From: Glycomyces algeriensis
Lineage (GTDB): Bacteria > Actinomycetota > Actinomycetes > Mycobacteriales > Micromonosporaceae
DNA: 64,000 nt
Direction: 5' to 3'
Assembly (NCBI RefSeq): GCF_027622855.1
Contig: NZ_JAPZVR010000005.1
Span: 62,001 to 126,000 of the forward strand
Shown here piece after piece: positions 26,915 to 34,789 of this stretch (the stretch's first letter is position 1; every line of letters begins with the position of its first letter). The position numbers and the translations under genes are program-made. The notes beneath the pieces were generated by a model. It did not search any database and was not told the origin of the DNA. It saw nothing but the letters and a program-made list of their open reading frames with translations.

Positions 26915-27930
26915 GCACCGGTCCCGCACTGCTGATCTCCGCACTCCTCCTGGCCGCCAACGCCTTCTTCGTGGCCGCCGAGTTCGCTCTCGTGGCCTCC
27001 CGGCAGCACCGGCTCGAACAGGACGGCTCGCGCGCCGCCCGGGCCGCCCTGCGCGGCACCAGGAACCTCTCGCTCATGCTCGCGGGCGCCCAACTGGGCA
27101 TCACCGCGTGCACCGTCGGCCTGGGCGCGCTCGCCGAGCCGGCGCTGGCGCACGCGATCGAGGTCCCGCTGGAGGCCATGGGCCTCGAACGGGCGGCGCA
27201 TCCGATCGCGTTCACGATCGCGCTGCTCATCGTCGTGTTCCTGCACATGGTGGTGGGCGAGATGATGCCGAAGTCGTGGGCGATCACCCACCCGGAGGCG
27301 TCGGCGATGGCGCTGATCTGGCCGTTCACCGGGTACGTGTGGCTGACGAAGCCGATCCTGCTGGGGCTCAACCACGGTGCGAACGCGATCCTCAGGGCGC
27401 TCAAGGTCGAACCGGCCGACGAGAAGGCCCAGGCGCACTCGCCGGAGGAGCTGCGGTACCTGCTGCGGTCCTCGGCCGAGGCGGGGATGCTCGGCGAGCC
27501 GGAGCACCAGATGCTCACGCACGCCATCGAAGTGCAGCGCCGCCCGGTGGGCGAGCTGTCGATCCCGTGGCCGGAGGTCGTGACGATCGCGGCCGGGTCG
27601 ACGGCGGTGCAGGCGGAGGAGCGCAGCCGGGACACGGGCCGCTCGCGCCTGGTCGTGGTGGACGCGGAGGAGCGCCCGGTCGGCCTCGTCCACGTGCGGG
27701 AGGCCGTACAGGCCGAGCCGGGGGCCGCGGTCGCCGACATGGCCGCCGCGCCGCTGCTGGTCGACGCCGAGACCACGGTCGCCGCGGCCGTGACGCTCAT
27801 GCGGCGCCAGCGCGCCCAGCTCGCGCTCGTCACGGGCCCGGACCGCGAGGTCACCGGTCTGGTCGCCATGGAGGACCTCTTGGAGGAGATCATGGGCGAC
27901 TTCGAGGACGAGACCGACCGGGCCCGCTAA
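26911..27930 (+). CDS. CNNM/CBS membrane protein 2
   Basis: A 339-residue partner of the previous gene. CNNM domain about 1-190, with GEMMPKSWAI replacing the usual GELGPKNLAI, and CBS pair about 205-335. It lacks the C-terminal CorC domain that its neighbour has. Paired, coupled genes of this type are common in actinobacteria, and the two products probably act together in the membrane. It starts at GTG within the upstream stop. Confidence 0.9.
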   Translation: MSTGPALLISALLLAANAFFVAAEFALVASRQHRLEQDGSRAARAALRGTRNLSLMLAGAQLGITACTVGLGALAEPALAHAIEVPLEAMGLERAAHPIAFTIALLIVVFLHMVVGEMMPKSWAITHPEASAMALIWPFTGYVWLTKPILLGLNHGANAILRALKVEPADEKAQAHSPEELRYLLRSSAEAGMLGEPEHQMLTHAIEVQRRPVGELSIPWPEVVTIAAGSTAVQAEERSRDTGRSRLVVVDAEERPVGLVHVREAVQAEPGAAVADMAAAPLLVDAETTVAAAVTLMRRQRAQLALVTGPDREVTGLVAMEDLLEEIMGDFEDETDRAR

Positions 27931-28108
27931 CGGTTCGAACACTGTAGAGGGCCTCGCCGGAACTCCCATTCCGGTTGAGGTCTGTTCGTATGCTGCTTCT
28001 CTAGACGTTTTTCGGCGCGACACGCGGCGCGGGCGTGTTCGTCTCCGGTTTCAGGCCCTTCAGGCGTGATGATGACTCATCAACCGTTTCCTGTGACTCT
28101 GGAAGACC

Positions 28109-29461
28109 ATGTCGAAATTCTTCGAGGAATCCGGACCCGAATTCGCTGTCGCCATGCGCGGCTACGACCGCAATCAGGTCGAAGAGTTCACTTCCCGGCT
28201 GTACCAGAACATCAAAGCCCACGAGCAGCACCGCGACGAGGCGTCGCGGGCATTGGAGGCCGCGGAACAGCAGCTGCGCCGCGCCGAGGAGCGCATTTCC
28301 GCTCTGGAGCGCCGCGTCGCCGATCGGGCGACGCAGATAGCCGAGGCCGAGGCGCCGACCCTGGCGGGGCTCGGCGCGCGCGTCGAGAAGATCCTGCGCG
28401 CCGCCGAGCAGGACGCGGGCGTCCAGAAGGCCGACGCGAAGCGCCAGGCCGCGTCGATGCTGACCGAGGCGCGCGCCGAGGCCGAGACGATGATGCGAAC
28501 GGCGCACTCCGAGGCCGCGGAGATCACCGCGACCACCGACCAGGACGTCACCGAGATCCGCGCCCGAGCGGTGAACGAGACGACCGAGCTGCGCGAGAAC
28601 GCCCGCCGCAGCCACGACCTGGCCCTTGCCGACGCGCACCGCGAGGCGCAGACCGCGCAGGGCCAGTCGCGGGCCGAGGCCGAGAAGCGGCGCTCGCACG
28701 CCGAGCGTGAGATCGCGGTCCAGCGGGCCACGGCCGAACGCGAGGTCACCGAGCTCAAGGCGCATGCCGCCCGCGAGTCGGACGAGCAGCGCAACGCCGC
28801 CCAGCGGCTGCTCACGGAGGCCTCCGAGCACCGCAAGCGGAAGACGCAGGAGCTCATTCTCGCCGAGGCCGACCGGCGCGAGCGCGCCCAGAAGGAGGAG
28901 GCCGACCGGCACCAGCAGGCCATCGCGACCGCGCAGCGGATCGTCTCGGAGGCCGAGGACCGGCTGGCGCTCGCCGAGGAGCGGGCCCGCAGCGCGGAGA
29001 ACCGCTCGGTGGAGCGCCGCGAGGAGGCCGACCAGCAGGCGAAGGACGCGCTGCACCGCGCGGTCGAGCAGTCGAAGATCGTCAAGGCCGATGCGGCGAA
29101 GGAGGCGGAGCGCCTGCGCCGCGCCGCGGAGGAGCGCGCCGCCGAGCGCGTGCAGCCGCTCGCCGAAGAGGTCGAGGCGCTGTCGCGCCAGCGCGACAGC
29201 GCGGGCTCGAACCTGACGGACCTGCGCCGCCAGCTGGGCCTGGTCTCGGGCGAGGAGGAGCCGACGCTCGCCTCGTCCTCGTCGTCCTCCTCGCTGGGCT
29301 CGTCGAGCGGGTCGAGCTTCGACCTGCCTTCGGCGGGCAGCGGGTACGAGTCCCCGTCCTCGCTGGGGGTGTTCGAGTCCGAGTCGGCGCCGCTGCTGAT
29401 CAACAAGCAGCGGGACGGTTCGGACATGGACCGCACCCAGCAGCTGCCGGTGATCCGGTAG
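28109..29461 (+). CDS. DivIVA-like long coiled-coil protein
   Basis: A 450-residue protein. Residues 1-40 (FFEESGPEFAVAMRGYDRNQVEEFTSRLY) match the DivIVA N-terminal membrane-binding motif. Residues about 45-380 are an almost unbroken, highly charged Ala/Glu/Arg coiled coil. The end is a Ser/Gly-rich tail. Such proteins (DivIVA, Scy and FilP in Streptomyces, Wag31 in mycobacteria) organise polar growth and the cytoskeleton. It differs from true DivIVA in length, so a specialised polarisome or filament role is likely. Weak GGAAGA ribosome site. The stop codon is inside a 41-bp tandem duplication. Confidence 0.82.
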   Translation: MSKFFEESGPEFAVAMRGYDRNQVEEFTSRLYQNIKAHEQHRDEASRALEAAEQQLRRAEERISALERRVADRATQIAEAEAPTLAGLGARVEKILRAAEQDAGVQKADAKRQAASMLTEARAEAETMMRTAHSEAAEITATTDQDVTEIRARAVNETTELRENARRSHDLALADAHREAQTAQGQSRAEAEKRRSHAEREIAVQRATAEREVTELKAHAARESDEQRNAAQRLLTEASEHRKRKTQELILAEADRRERAQKEEADRHQQAIATAQRIVSEAEDRLALAEERARSAENRSVERREEADQQAKDALHRAVEQSKIVKADAAKEAERLRRAAEERAAERVQPLAEEVEALSRQRDSAGSNLTDLRRQLGLVSGEEEPTLASSSSSSSLGSSSGSSFDLPSAGSGYESPSSLGVFESESAPLLINKQRDGSDMDRTQQLPVIR

Positions 29462-29538
29462 GCCGGAGCGCCAGAACTCCATAGGCGATGCCGCGCGGGT
29501 AGGCCGGAGCGCCAGAACTCCATAGGCGATGCCGCGCG
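29457..29538 (+). repeat. perfect 41-bp tandem duplication over a stop codon
   Basis: Two identical 41-bp copies (29457-29497 and 29498-29538), beginning GGTAGGCCGGAGCG and ending GATGCCGCGCG. The first copy holds the TAG stop of the DivIVA-like gene; the second reaches into the terminator stem. Perfect identity implies a recent event. Confidence 0.92.
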
Positions 29539-29594
29539 CCGCGGTCGGCCGGAAGAGAGCGAAAACGCTCTCCGCACTGGCCGACCGCGGCGCG
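29535..29594 (+). terminator. two-tier terminator hairpin
   Basis: Outer 16-bp stem (29535-29550 with 29579-29594) and inner GAGAGCG-AAAA-CGCTCTC (29555-29572), followed by an AT-rich stretch. It ends the DivIVA-like gene. Confidence 0.9.
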
Positions 29595-29598
29595 GCCC

Positions 29599-29618
29599 TA
29601 TATTATAAATAAACTGAA
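29599..29618 (+). promoter_or_regulatory. AT-rich putative promoter of GH20 gene
   Basis: A sudden AT-rich block (TATATTATAAATAAACTG) 100 bp before the GH20 start, in an otherwise GC-rich region. Likely promoter or operator core; no clear -35 was assigned. Confidence 0.4.
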
Positions 29619-29718
29619 CTAATTCGGTGGGGACGTGACACCGCCCCCGCGCACCCCCCGCGGCCCGCGAAGCCACGCGAGCCGGACAGCACCACGACCA
29701 CCACAGGAGCCCCCGCAC

Positions 29719-31350
29719 ATGCAGCGCCGCATCTCGCTGATCCCGCAGCCGCAGCAGCTCACCGCCGCCGACGGCGAACTCGACCTGAGCATCCTCAGCG
29801 CCATCGCCGCAGCGCCCGAGCTGCACCCCCTGGCCTGGCTCCTGTCGGACAGCCTCAACCGCGGCACCGGCCTGCGCCTCCCCGTCGTGCAGAGCACCCC
29901 GGGCGACCCGGGCGACGGCCGCGTCCTGCGCCTCGCCCTCGAAGGCGACCGCCCCGAGGACTTCACCACCGCCGCCGAGGCCTACCGCCTCGACGTCACC
30001 CCCGCAGGCGTCGACCTCACCGCCGCCCACCCCGCCGGCATCGCCCGCGGCATCGCCACCCTGCGCCAGCTCCTCCCCGCCGACGCCCTCCGCGAGGCCC
30101 CCGCCGCCGACCCGGTCCTGCCGCTCGTCGGCATTGTCGACGAGCCGCGCCTGCGCTGGCGCGGGGTCATGCTCGACGTCGTGCGGCATTTCCAGCCCAA
30201 GGACTTCGTGCTCAAGATGATCGACCGGGCCTGGCTCCACCGGCTCAACGTCGTCCACTTGCACCTCACCGACGACCAGGGCTGGCGCTTCGAGGTGCCC
30301 TCGCGGCCGAAGCTCACCGAGATCGGCTCCTGGCGCGCCGAGACGAAGGTCGGGCACGCCCGCGACGAGGAGTCCGGCTACGAGCCGACCCCGCACGGCG
30401 GGTTCTTCTCCGTCTCGGACCTGCGCGAGATCGCCTCGTACGCGCGCGAGCGCCACATCATGATCGTGCCGGAGGTGAACCTGCCCGGGCACGCCCGCGC
30501 GGTGCTCGCCGCCTACCCCGAACTCGGTGCTGGGCAGAACAAAGCTGTGTGCCCGACGTTCGGCGTGTTCGAAGAGGTGCTGGAGCCGACGCAGGCCGCG
30601 CTCGACTTCGCGCTCGAGGCGTACACGGCGATCGCCGAGGTTTTCGAGGGCCCCTTCGTCCACATCGGCGGCGACGAAGTGCCGATGGCCCAGTGGGAGT
30701 CGTCCCCGATCGCCCGCGAGCTCATGGAGCGCGAGGGCATGGAGGACGTGCGCGGCGTGCAGGCCTGGTTCACGCGCGCCTTCTGCGACCACCTGACCAA
30801 GATGGGCAAGCGGGTCATCGGCTGGGACGAGATCCTCGACGGCGGCGCGCCGGCCGAGGCCGCCGTCCAGGTCTGGCGCACCCAGGCGTATGTGGAGAAG
30901 GCGCTGGAGGCCGGGCACGAGGTGCTGGTCAGCCCGCAGACGCACGTCTACTTCGACCACTACGAGAGCGACGACCCGAGCGAGCCGCTGCGCATCCACG
31001 GGCTCACCCCGATCGAGAAGGTCGCGGCGTGGGAGCCGGCGCCGGACGGGATCGACGAGACCCGCATCCTCGGTGTGCAGTGCCAGCTGTGGTCGGAGTA
31101 CCTGCCGAACCCGCGCGACGTCGAGTACGCCGCGTTCCCGCGCCTGGCCGTCTTCGCCGAGGTCGCGTGGACCAACCCCGATGTGCGCCAAGCGGACCCG
31201 GTCTTGGACCGGCTCCCGGTGCACTTGGAGCGCTTGCACGCCATGGGTATCGGCTACCGCCCGCTCGAGGGCCCGAAGCCGTGGCAGCAGGGCGGCACCG
31301 GCCGCTACCGCCGCTTCGACTGGGACTTCACCGAGCCCGAGGCCGAGTAG
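29719..31350 (+). CDS. family 20 beta-N-acetylhexosaminidase
   Basis: A 543-residue GH20 enzyme that removes terminal GlcNAc/GalNAc, probably from imported chitobiose or cell-wall fragments: no signal peptide, so cytoplasmic. The ATG follows CAGGAG; the longer frame upstream is Pro/Arg-rich and non-coding in look. N-terminal GH20b-like alpha/beta domain 1-140, TIM barrel from about 145. The substrate-assisted pair D319-E320 is in HIGGDE, with HLTDDQGWR at about 182. Length is normal. Third positions shift from C to G after about codon 135. Confidence 0.93.
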   Translation: MQRRISLIPQPQQLTAADGELDLSILSAIAAAPELHPLAWLLSDSLNRGTGLRLPVVQSTPGDPGDGRVLRLALEGDRPEDFTTAAEAYRLDVTPAGVDLTAAHPAGIARGIATLRQLLPADALREAPAADPVLPLVGIVDEPRLRWRGVMLDVVRHFQPKDFVLKMIDRAWLHRLNVVHLHLTDDQGWRFEVPSRPKLTEIGSWRAETKVGHARDEESGYEPTPHGGFFSVSDLREIASYARERHIMIVPEVNLPGHARAVLAAYPELGAGQNKAVCPTFGVFEEVLEPTQAALDFALEAYTAIAEVFEGPFVHIGGDEVPMAQWESSPIARELMEREGMEDVRGVQAWFTRAFCDHLTKMGKRVIGWDEILDGGAPAEAAVQVWRTQAYVEKALEAGHEVLVSPQTHVYFDHYESDDPSEPLRIHGLTPIEKVAAWEPAPDGIDETRILGVQCQLWSEYLPNPRDVEYAAFPRLAVFAEVAWTNPDVRQADPVLDRLPVHLERLHAMGIGYRPLEGPKPWQQGGTGRYRRFDWDFTEPEAE

Positions 31351-31368
31351 CGCCTGCAGCCCGGGCTC

Positions 31369-31480
31369 CGCGTCTCGCGTCTCGCGTCTCGCGTCTCGCG
31401 TCTCGCGTCTCGCGTCTCGCGTCTCGCGTCTCGCGCCTCGCGCCTCGCGCCTCGCGCCTCGCGCCTCGCGCCTCGCGCCT
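31369..31480 (+). repeat. heptanucleotide array, 9 x CGCGTCT then 7 x CGCGCCT
   Basis: Sixteen uninterrupted heptamers, 112 bp. The array has two homogeneous blocks differing by one T/C change (63 bp, then 49 bp). Such arrays vary in length by slippage. Confidence 0.97.
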
Positions 31481-31524
31481 CGCGCTGCGGGATCCTACAG
31501 GATATATCCTATACGATTTCAACG

Positions 31525-31596
31525 ACGAGGCCCGTACGGCCGGAATCGTAGATCCTATTTCCTATAGGATCGCGGCTCCAGTCGTACGGGCCTCGT
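31525..31596. terminator. large bidirectional inverted repeat
   Basis: Outer 14-bp stem ACGAGGCCCGTACG (31525-31538) with its complement (31583-31596); inner GATCCTAT-TTCCT-ATAGGATC (31551-31571). Placed between two converging genes, so a two-way terminator is likely. Confidence 0.75.
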
Positions 31597-31729
31597 TCGC
31601 TGAGGTCTCAGTCCCCGGCAGCGCCACCGGCGCATTGCGGGTCAGCAGCAGGGTCAGCAATCGGGATCGCCGGTGCCGCCGCCGGGGGGTCTGCGTCCCG
31701 GGCCCCACCAGGCCCGGGCGGTACTCGCG

Positions 31730-32674
31730 TCAGGGACGGCCGTAGCCGTCGATGCCCATGATGTCGATGTCCGCGATCTTCACCACGGTGGTCGAGTTCG
31801 GGGCGTGGATGATCTGGTCGTTGCCGATGTAGATGGCGACGTGGCTCAGTCCGTTGTAGAAGACCAGGTCGCCTTCCTGCAGCTCGTCGCGGGAGATCCG
31901 CGCGGTCTCGTTCCACTGCATCTCGGTGTTGTGCGAGAGCGAGGTGCCCACCGAGCCCCACGCGCCCTGGGTCAGGCCCGAGCAGTCCCACTCGTCGGGG
32001 CCGTCGGCGCCGTACACGTACTGGTCGCCGAGCTGGTCGTACGCGAACTGCACGACGCCGGACGAGCCGGAGTAGTCGCCCCAGTCGCGCGATTCCTCGG
32101 GGTTCTCCTCGGCGTACGCGTCGTCGTACTCGTCCTCGAGGGAGTCGATCTCGTCCTCGATCGCTTTCTGCTGGTCCTCGATCTCGCCGAGGATGTCGTC
32201 GGCGCTCGCCTTGAGGGTCTCGAGCTCGGTCTTGCGGGTCTCGAGCTCCTCGACCTGCGCCAGGTTGGCCGCGAGCTCGGCGTTCTCGGCGGCCGTGAGG
32301 CTCTCGAGGTACATGAGGCGGTCGGCGAAGTCCCCGGGGTCGCCGTCGAGCACGGAGTTGACCATCGCGAAGTCGCCGCCGGCGTAGGCCGAGGCGGCGT
32401 AGTCGGCCAGGGCCTCGTTCGCCGCGACGGAGGCGGCCTCGAGCTCCGGCAGCTGCGCCTCGATCTCCTCGATGAGCTTGTTGGCGTCCTCGAGTTCTTC
32501 GCGCTTGGCGTTGTAGTCCTCGATGACCTTCTCGAGCTCGCTGTGCCGCTCGTCGATCTCGGCCTGGATCTCCTCGCTCGACTGCGCGTTCGCAGAGGAC
32601 GAGGTGAACAGGGCGGCGGTCAGCGGGACCAGGGCTGCGGCGGCTAGGGCGGCAGTGATTCGCCGGGTACGCAC
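31730..32674 (-). CDS. secreted NlpC/P60 peptidoglycan hydrolase
   Basis: A 314-residue exported endopeptidase of the RipA/RipB type. Signal peptide 1-30; long acidic coiled coil 31-190 (regulatory region of such hydrolases); NlpC/P60 catalytic domain 200-314 with C231 (DCSGL), H278 (HVAIYIG) and H290. It cleaves peptide stems of peptidoglycan during growth or division. The long leader carries a cyclic-di-AMP riboswitch, the usual control for this family in actinobacteria. Confidence 0.93.
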   Translation of the reverse strand: MRTRRITAALAAAALVPLTAALFTSSSANAQSSEEIQAEIDERHSELEKVIEDYNAKREELEDANKLIEEIEAQLPELEAASVAANEALADYAASAYAGGDFAMVNSVLDGDPGDFADRLMYLESLTAAENAELAANLAQVEELETRKTELETLKASADDILGEIEDQQKAIEDEIDSLEDEYDDAYAEENPEESRDWGDYSGSSGVVQFAYDQLGDQYVYGADGPDEWDCSGLTQGAWGSVGTSLSHNTEMQWNETARISRDELQEGDLVFYNGLSHVAIYIGNDQIIHAPNSTTVVKIADIDIMGIDGYGRP

Positions 32675-32684
32675 CAGGGAGGCG

Positions 32685-32890
32685 CTCCTTCCTTTGGCCG
32701 CCTACCGGGTTAGCTGTCGGGTTCGGGCGGAAGGAAGGGTCGCCCTACGCGTCCGTTCGACGCGATTCACCCCGTCGGCGCTGCGTGGAATGCCGACTGC
32801 TGGTTCCCCGGTTCGGAAAGCTGGGGGCTTCCGACTCGGCGGTGCCGCGCGGCGGGTGCGGGGTGCCCCCGAGTTTCCGACGCGACGGGT
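32685..32890 (-). ncRNA. cyclic-di-AMP riboswitch (ydaO-yuaA class)
   Basis: Read on the minus strand, the leader contains CGAACCCGACAGCTAACC followed by GGTAGGCGG, and further upstream GAACCGGGGAACC and GGGGTGAATCGCG. These are hallmark conserved blocks of the ydaO class found upstream of NlpC/P60 and Rpf genes in actinobacteria. The downstream part runs into the AAGGAAGGAG ribosome site. High c-di-AMP would lower hydrolase expression. The edges are approximate. Confidence 0.88.
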
Positions 32891-32998
32891 TCACGTTAGA
32901 GGCCCTTGTGGCCCTTGACAAGGGCGGGGGGAGAATATTTCACACAATGGCACGGAATACTACGGGCCGCTGCACCGGGCTAACGAGCAGTTGCCGAG

Positions 32999-33015
32999 AT
33001 ACCCCTGAGGGGTAT
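32999..33015. promoter_or_regulatory. CsoR operator
   Basis: ATACCCCT-G-AGGGGTAT, a perfect 17-bp palindrome of the CsoR type, 40 bp upstream of csoR; autorepression relieved by Cu(I) is expected. Confidence 0.88.
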
Positions 33016-33055
33016 ACACTGGCGACTGGAGGACCGAGCACACGAAAGGTGTGAC

Positions 33056-33415
33056 ATGAGCGAGCAGACCGACCGCACCGGAGTCGCCGGCGACACGCCC
33101 CCGGCACCGGAAGCGCACGGCCACGACGGACACTACTGGTACCACGGGGACAAGGCCGCGCTCACCCGCCGCCTCAAGCGCATCGAAGGCCAGATCCGGG
33201 GCATCGAGCGGATGGTCGAGGGCGATGAGTACTGCATCGACATCCTGACCCAGATCTCGGCGTCCACCAAGGGGCTCCAAGCCGTCGCGCTCAACCTTCT
33301 CGAAGGCCACCTGGCCCACTGCGTCGCGGAGGCGCAGACCTCGGGTGACCCGACCGCCGCCCAGGCCAAGGTCAAAGAGGCCTCGGACGCGGTGGCCCGA
33401 CTGCTCAGAACCTGA
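33056..33415 (+). CDS. csoR: copper-sensing repressor CsoR
   Basis: A 119-residue CsoR/RcnR-family protein with a His-rich head (HGHDGHYWYHGD). The all-helical core contains RLKRIEGQIRGI and the Cu(I) ligands C (EYCIDIL), H and C (EGHLAHC). Cu(I) binding releases it from its palindromic operator just upstream. Followed by a copZ-like gene, which supports a copper rather than nickel role. No CopA ATPase is present in the window. Confidence 0.94.
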   Translation: MSEQTDRTGVAGDTPPAPEAHGHDGHYWYHGDKAALTRRLKRIEGQIRGIERMVEGDEYCIDILTQISASTKGLQAVALNLLEGHLAHCVAEAQTSGDPTAAQAKVKEASDAVARLLRT

Positions 33416-33499
33416 ACACCCGCGCCGAGCCGCCTGCCGGCTCGCGCGCATCTCCCACCGAGCCGCCGGCAGGCTCGCAAGCACGCCTTAGGAGTAGCC

Positions 33500-33712
33500 A
33501 TGGAAACCGTGTACGAAGTCAAAGGCATGACCTGCGGCCACTGCGTCGGCAGCGTCACCCAGGAACTCTCGGCGCTTCCCGGCGTCAAGGGCGTCGACGT
33601 CGTCCTGGAGACCGGCAAGGTCACCGTCAAGAGCGAGGCCGCCCTCACCGAGGACGCGGTCCGCGAGGCGGTCGACGAGGCCGGCTACGAGCTCGTCGGC
33701 GTCGCGAACTAA
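33500..33712 (+). CDS. copZ: heavy-metal-associated copper chaperone
   Basis: A 70-residue HMA-fold protein with the metal motif GMTCGHC near the N-terminus and the usual beta-alpha-beta-beta-alpha-beta length. It carries Cu(I) to efflux ATPases or to CsoR. ATG after TTAGGAGTAGCC. The 84-bp gap from csoR holds two GC-rich hairpins with related arms (GAGCCG/CGGCTC and GAGCC/GGCTC), perhaps attenuating or stabilising the message. Confidence 0.93.
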   Translation: METVYEVKGMTCGHCVGSVTQELSALPGVKGVDVVLETGKVTVKSEAALTEDAVREAVDEAGYELVGVAN

Positions 33713-33835
33713 CGGCGAACCGGCACCGCGAGGCTCCTCATAGAACCGATCGCCATGGCCCTGAGCACCCGTTCACCGGGTGTTCAGGGCCTCGTCCTTG
33801 CCGCTCGGGCGGCCCGCTGCGATAAGGTCGAGGGC

Positions 33836-34036
33836 ATGGCAGTCTCCGACGACGAACGCCCCGTCTCCGACGATCTCCGCGCTGTGGAGCTCGACGAGGA
33901 CTTCTCGGTGCTCCCGGACCAGACCTCCGACGACACCGACCGCGGCTGGGGCGAGGCCCCCGTGCGCCGCTCCCGCAAGGCCGAATTCTCGGCCCGCGAC
34001 CTCGACCTCCTGGCCGAGCGCCCTCCGCACTGGTAG
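33836..34036 (+). CDS. small acidic protein (unknown)
   Basis: A 66-residue cytoplasmic protein beginning MAVSDDERPVSDDLRAVELD. The acidic N-terminal half (DEDFSVLPDQTSDDTDRGWGE) is followed by a basic hinge (RRSRKAEF) and a short end (LLAERPPHW). The ATG was chosen over one 27 codons earlier because AAGGTCGAGGG precedes it and the upstream part looks non-coding. The pattern resembles small uncharacterised proteins seen in many actinobacteria; no function is known. Confidence 0.7.
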   Translation: MAVSDDERPVSDDLRAVELDEDFSVLPDQTSDDTDRGWGEAPVRRSRKAEFSARDLDLLAERPPHW

Positions 34037-34136
34037 GCCGCGTCAGGGCGCCCGCCGCGTCCAGGACCCCTCGGGCTCGCCGCGTTCACGGCCGTGATCG
34101 CGCTGCCTACCGCCGCGCCGCCGTGAGCGGCCTCGC

Positions 34137-34484
34137 TCAGAAGTTCGGGTTGTACTTGGTGTAGCAGGTGTGCGCCGTACCGGCTTCGGTTTCGGCGTAG
34201 GACCATTGGCCCGCTTCGGCGACGCCGCGGATGGAGCCGCCGCCCATGATCGCGGTCGAGCTGTGGCGGTTGGTCGGGTGGTAGTAGTTCGAGATGCATT
34301 TGGTCGACCACCAGTTCGACCCCGAAGCGGTGCCCTGGCACCAGGTGCCGCCGTCGACGTCCTTGCAGACCACGCTCTCTTGAACGAACCCGGGCGCCGC
34401 GGCCTGGGCGGTCGTGGCGGTCCCGGTGACCAGCATGGTCGCGGCCGCGAGGACCACGAGGACGTTGCGTGTCGTGCGCTGCAT
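34137..34484 (-). CDS. lactococcin 972-like secreted peptide
   Basis: A 115-residue precursor. Signal peptide 1-28 (cleavage after AQA). The mature part follows the lactococcin 972 family: GGTWCQG, then CISNYYHPTNRHSSTA, AGQWSYA, and the end CYTKYNPNF, matching the SNYHH-HSAT, AGxW and terminal YY pattern of the type bacteriocin that blocks lipid II. Four Cys (40, 49, 63, 107) would allow two disulfides, which the type peptide lacks. Strong AAAGGAG site. The ABC exporter and immunity membrane protein often found with this family are absent; the MFS gene downstream is not known as a substitute. An inhibitory role is inference. Confidence 0.78.
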   Translation of the reverse strand: MQRTTRNVLVVLAAATMLVTGTATTAQAAAPGFVQESVVCKDVDGGTWCQGTASGSNWWSTKCISNYYHPTNRHSSTAIMGGGSIRGVAEAGQWSYAETEAGTAHTCYTKYNPNF

Positions 34485-34789
34485 TGCGCATGCTCCTTTG
34501 CTCTCGTTCGCCCCTGTGGCGCAAGCCGATCGAAGCTAACACTTGTGGTGATGCGACATTCACGTTCTGTGAAAACCCGGCTCGTCCGAATTCCGACACT
34601 TCCGCCGAACGCCGAGAGGGGGCGCCGCCAAGCGGGGGGCCCCCACGGCCGGTTACCCCCGTGCTCAGTTGGGTGGCACCGATACACCTGTACTGCCAAC
34701 CCCCCCCCCCGCCGAACCCCGCAACACCCGCCTACGGCCGAGAGGGGCCGACGCATTGCGTCGGCCCCTCTCGGCAGTTTCCCCCTGTG
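34485..34789. other. gene-free stretch with partial duplication
   Basis: No gene. The part around 34605-34690 loosely repeats that around 34735-34815: both have GCCGAGAGGGG, then a C-run, GTGCT-A-TTGG and a GAT-CACC segment, as if the 3' end and terminator of the MFS gene had been copied. An 11-C run is at 34700-34710. Confidence 0.45.
34737..34775. terminator. terminator of the MFS gene
   Basis: A perfect 18-bp stem (GCCGAGAGGGGCCGACGC and its complement) with an ATT loop, 15 bp past the stop of the minus-strand transporter gene. Confidence 0.92.

Larger units (their letters stand above)
31351..31729. other. gene-free convergent junction with heptamer array and hairpins
   Basis: No gene. 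It contains, in order, the heptamer array (31369-31480), small palindromes (ATCCT-AC-AGGAT at 31492-31503; AGGATATATCCT at 31499-31510) and a long two-tier inverted repeat (31525-31596). It separates the convergent GH20 and NlpC/P60 genes. Confidence 0.8.

Noticed and set aside
25544-27930. Hemolysin toxins
   Set aside because: The hemolysin name for CNNM/CBS proteins is historical; the domains indicate ion transport.
31328-31567. Open frames through the heptamer array (Arg/Ala/Ser repeats)
   Set aside because: A seven-base repeat without stops is open in several frames; there is no start context or conserved protein.
33420-33490. Small transposon-like inverted repeat between csoR and copZ
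   Set aside because: The two hairpins have similar but not matching arms, no target duplication and no transposase; ordinary intergenic hairpins explain them.
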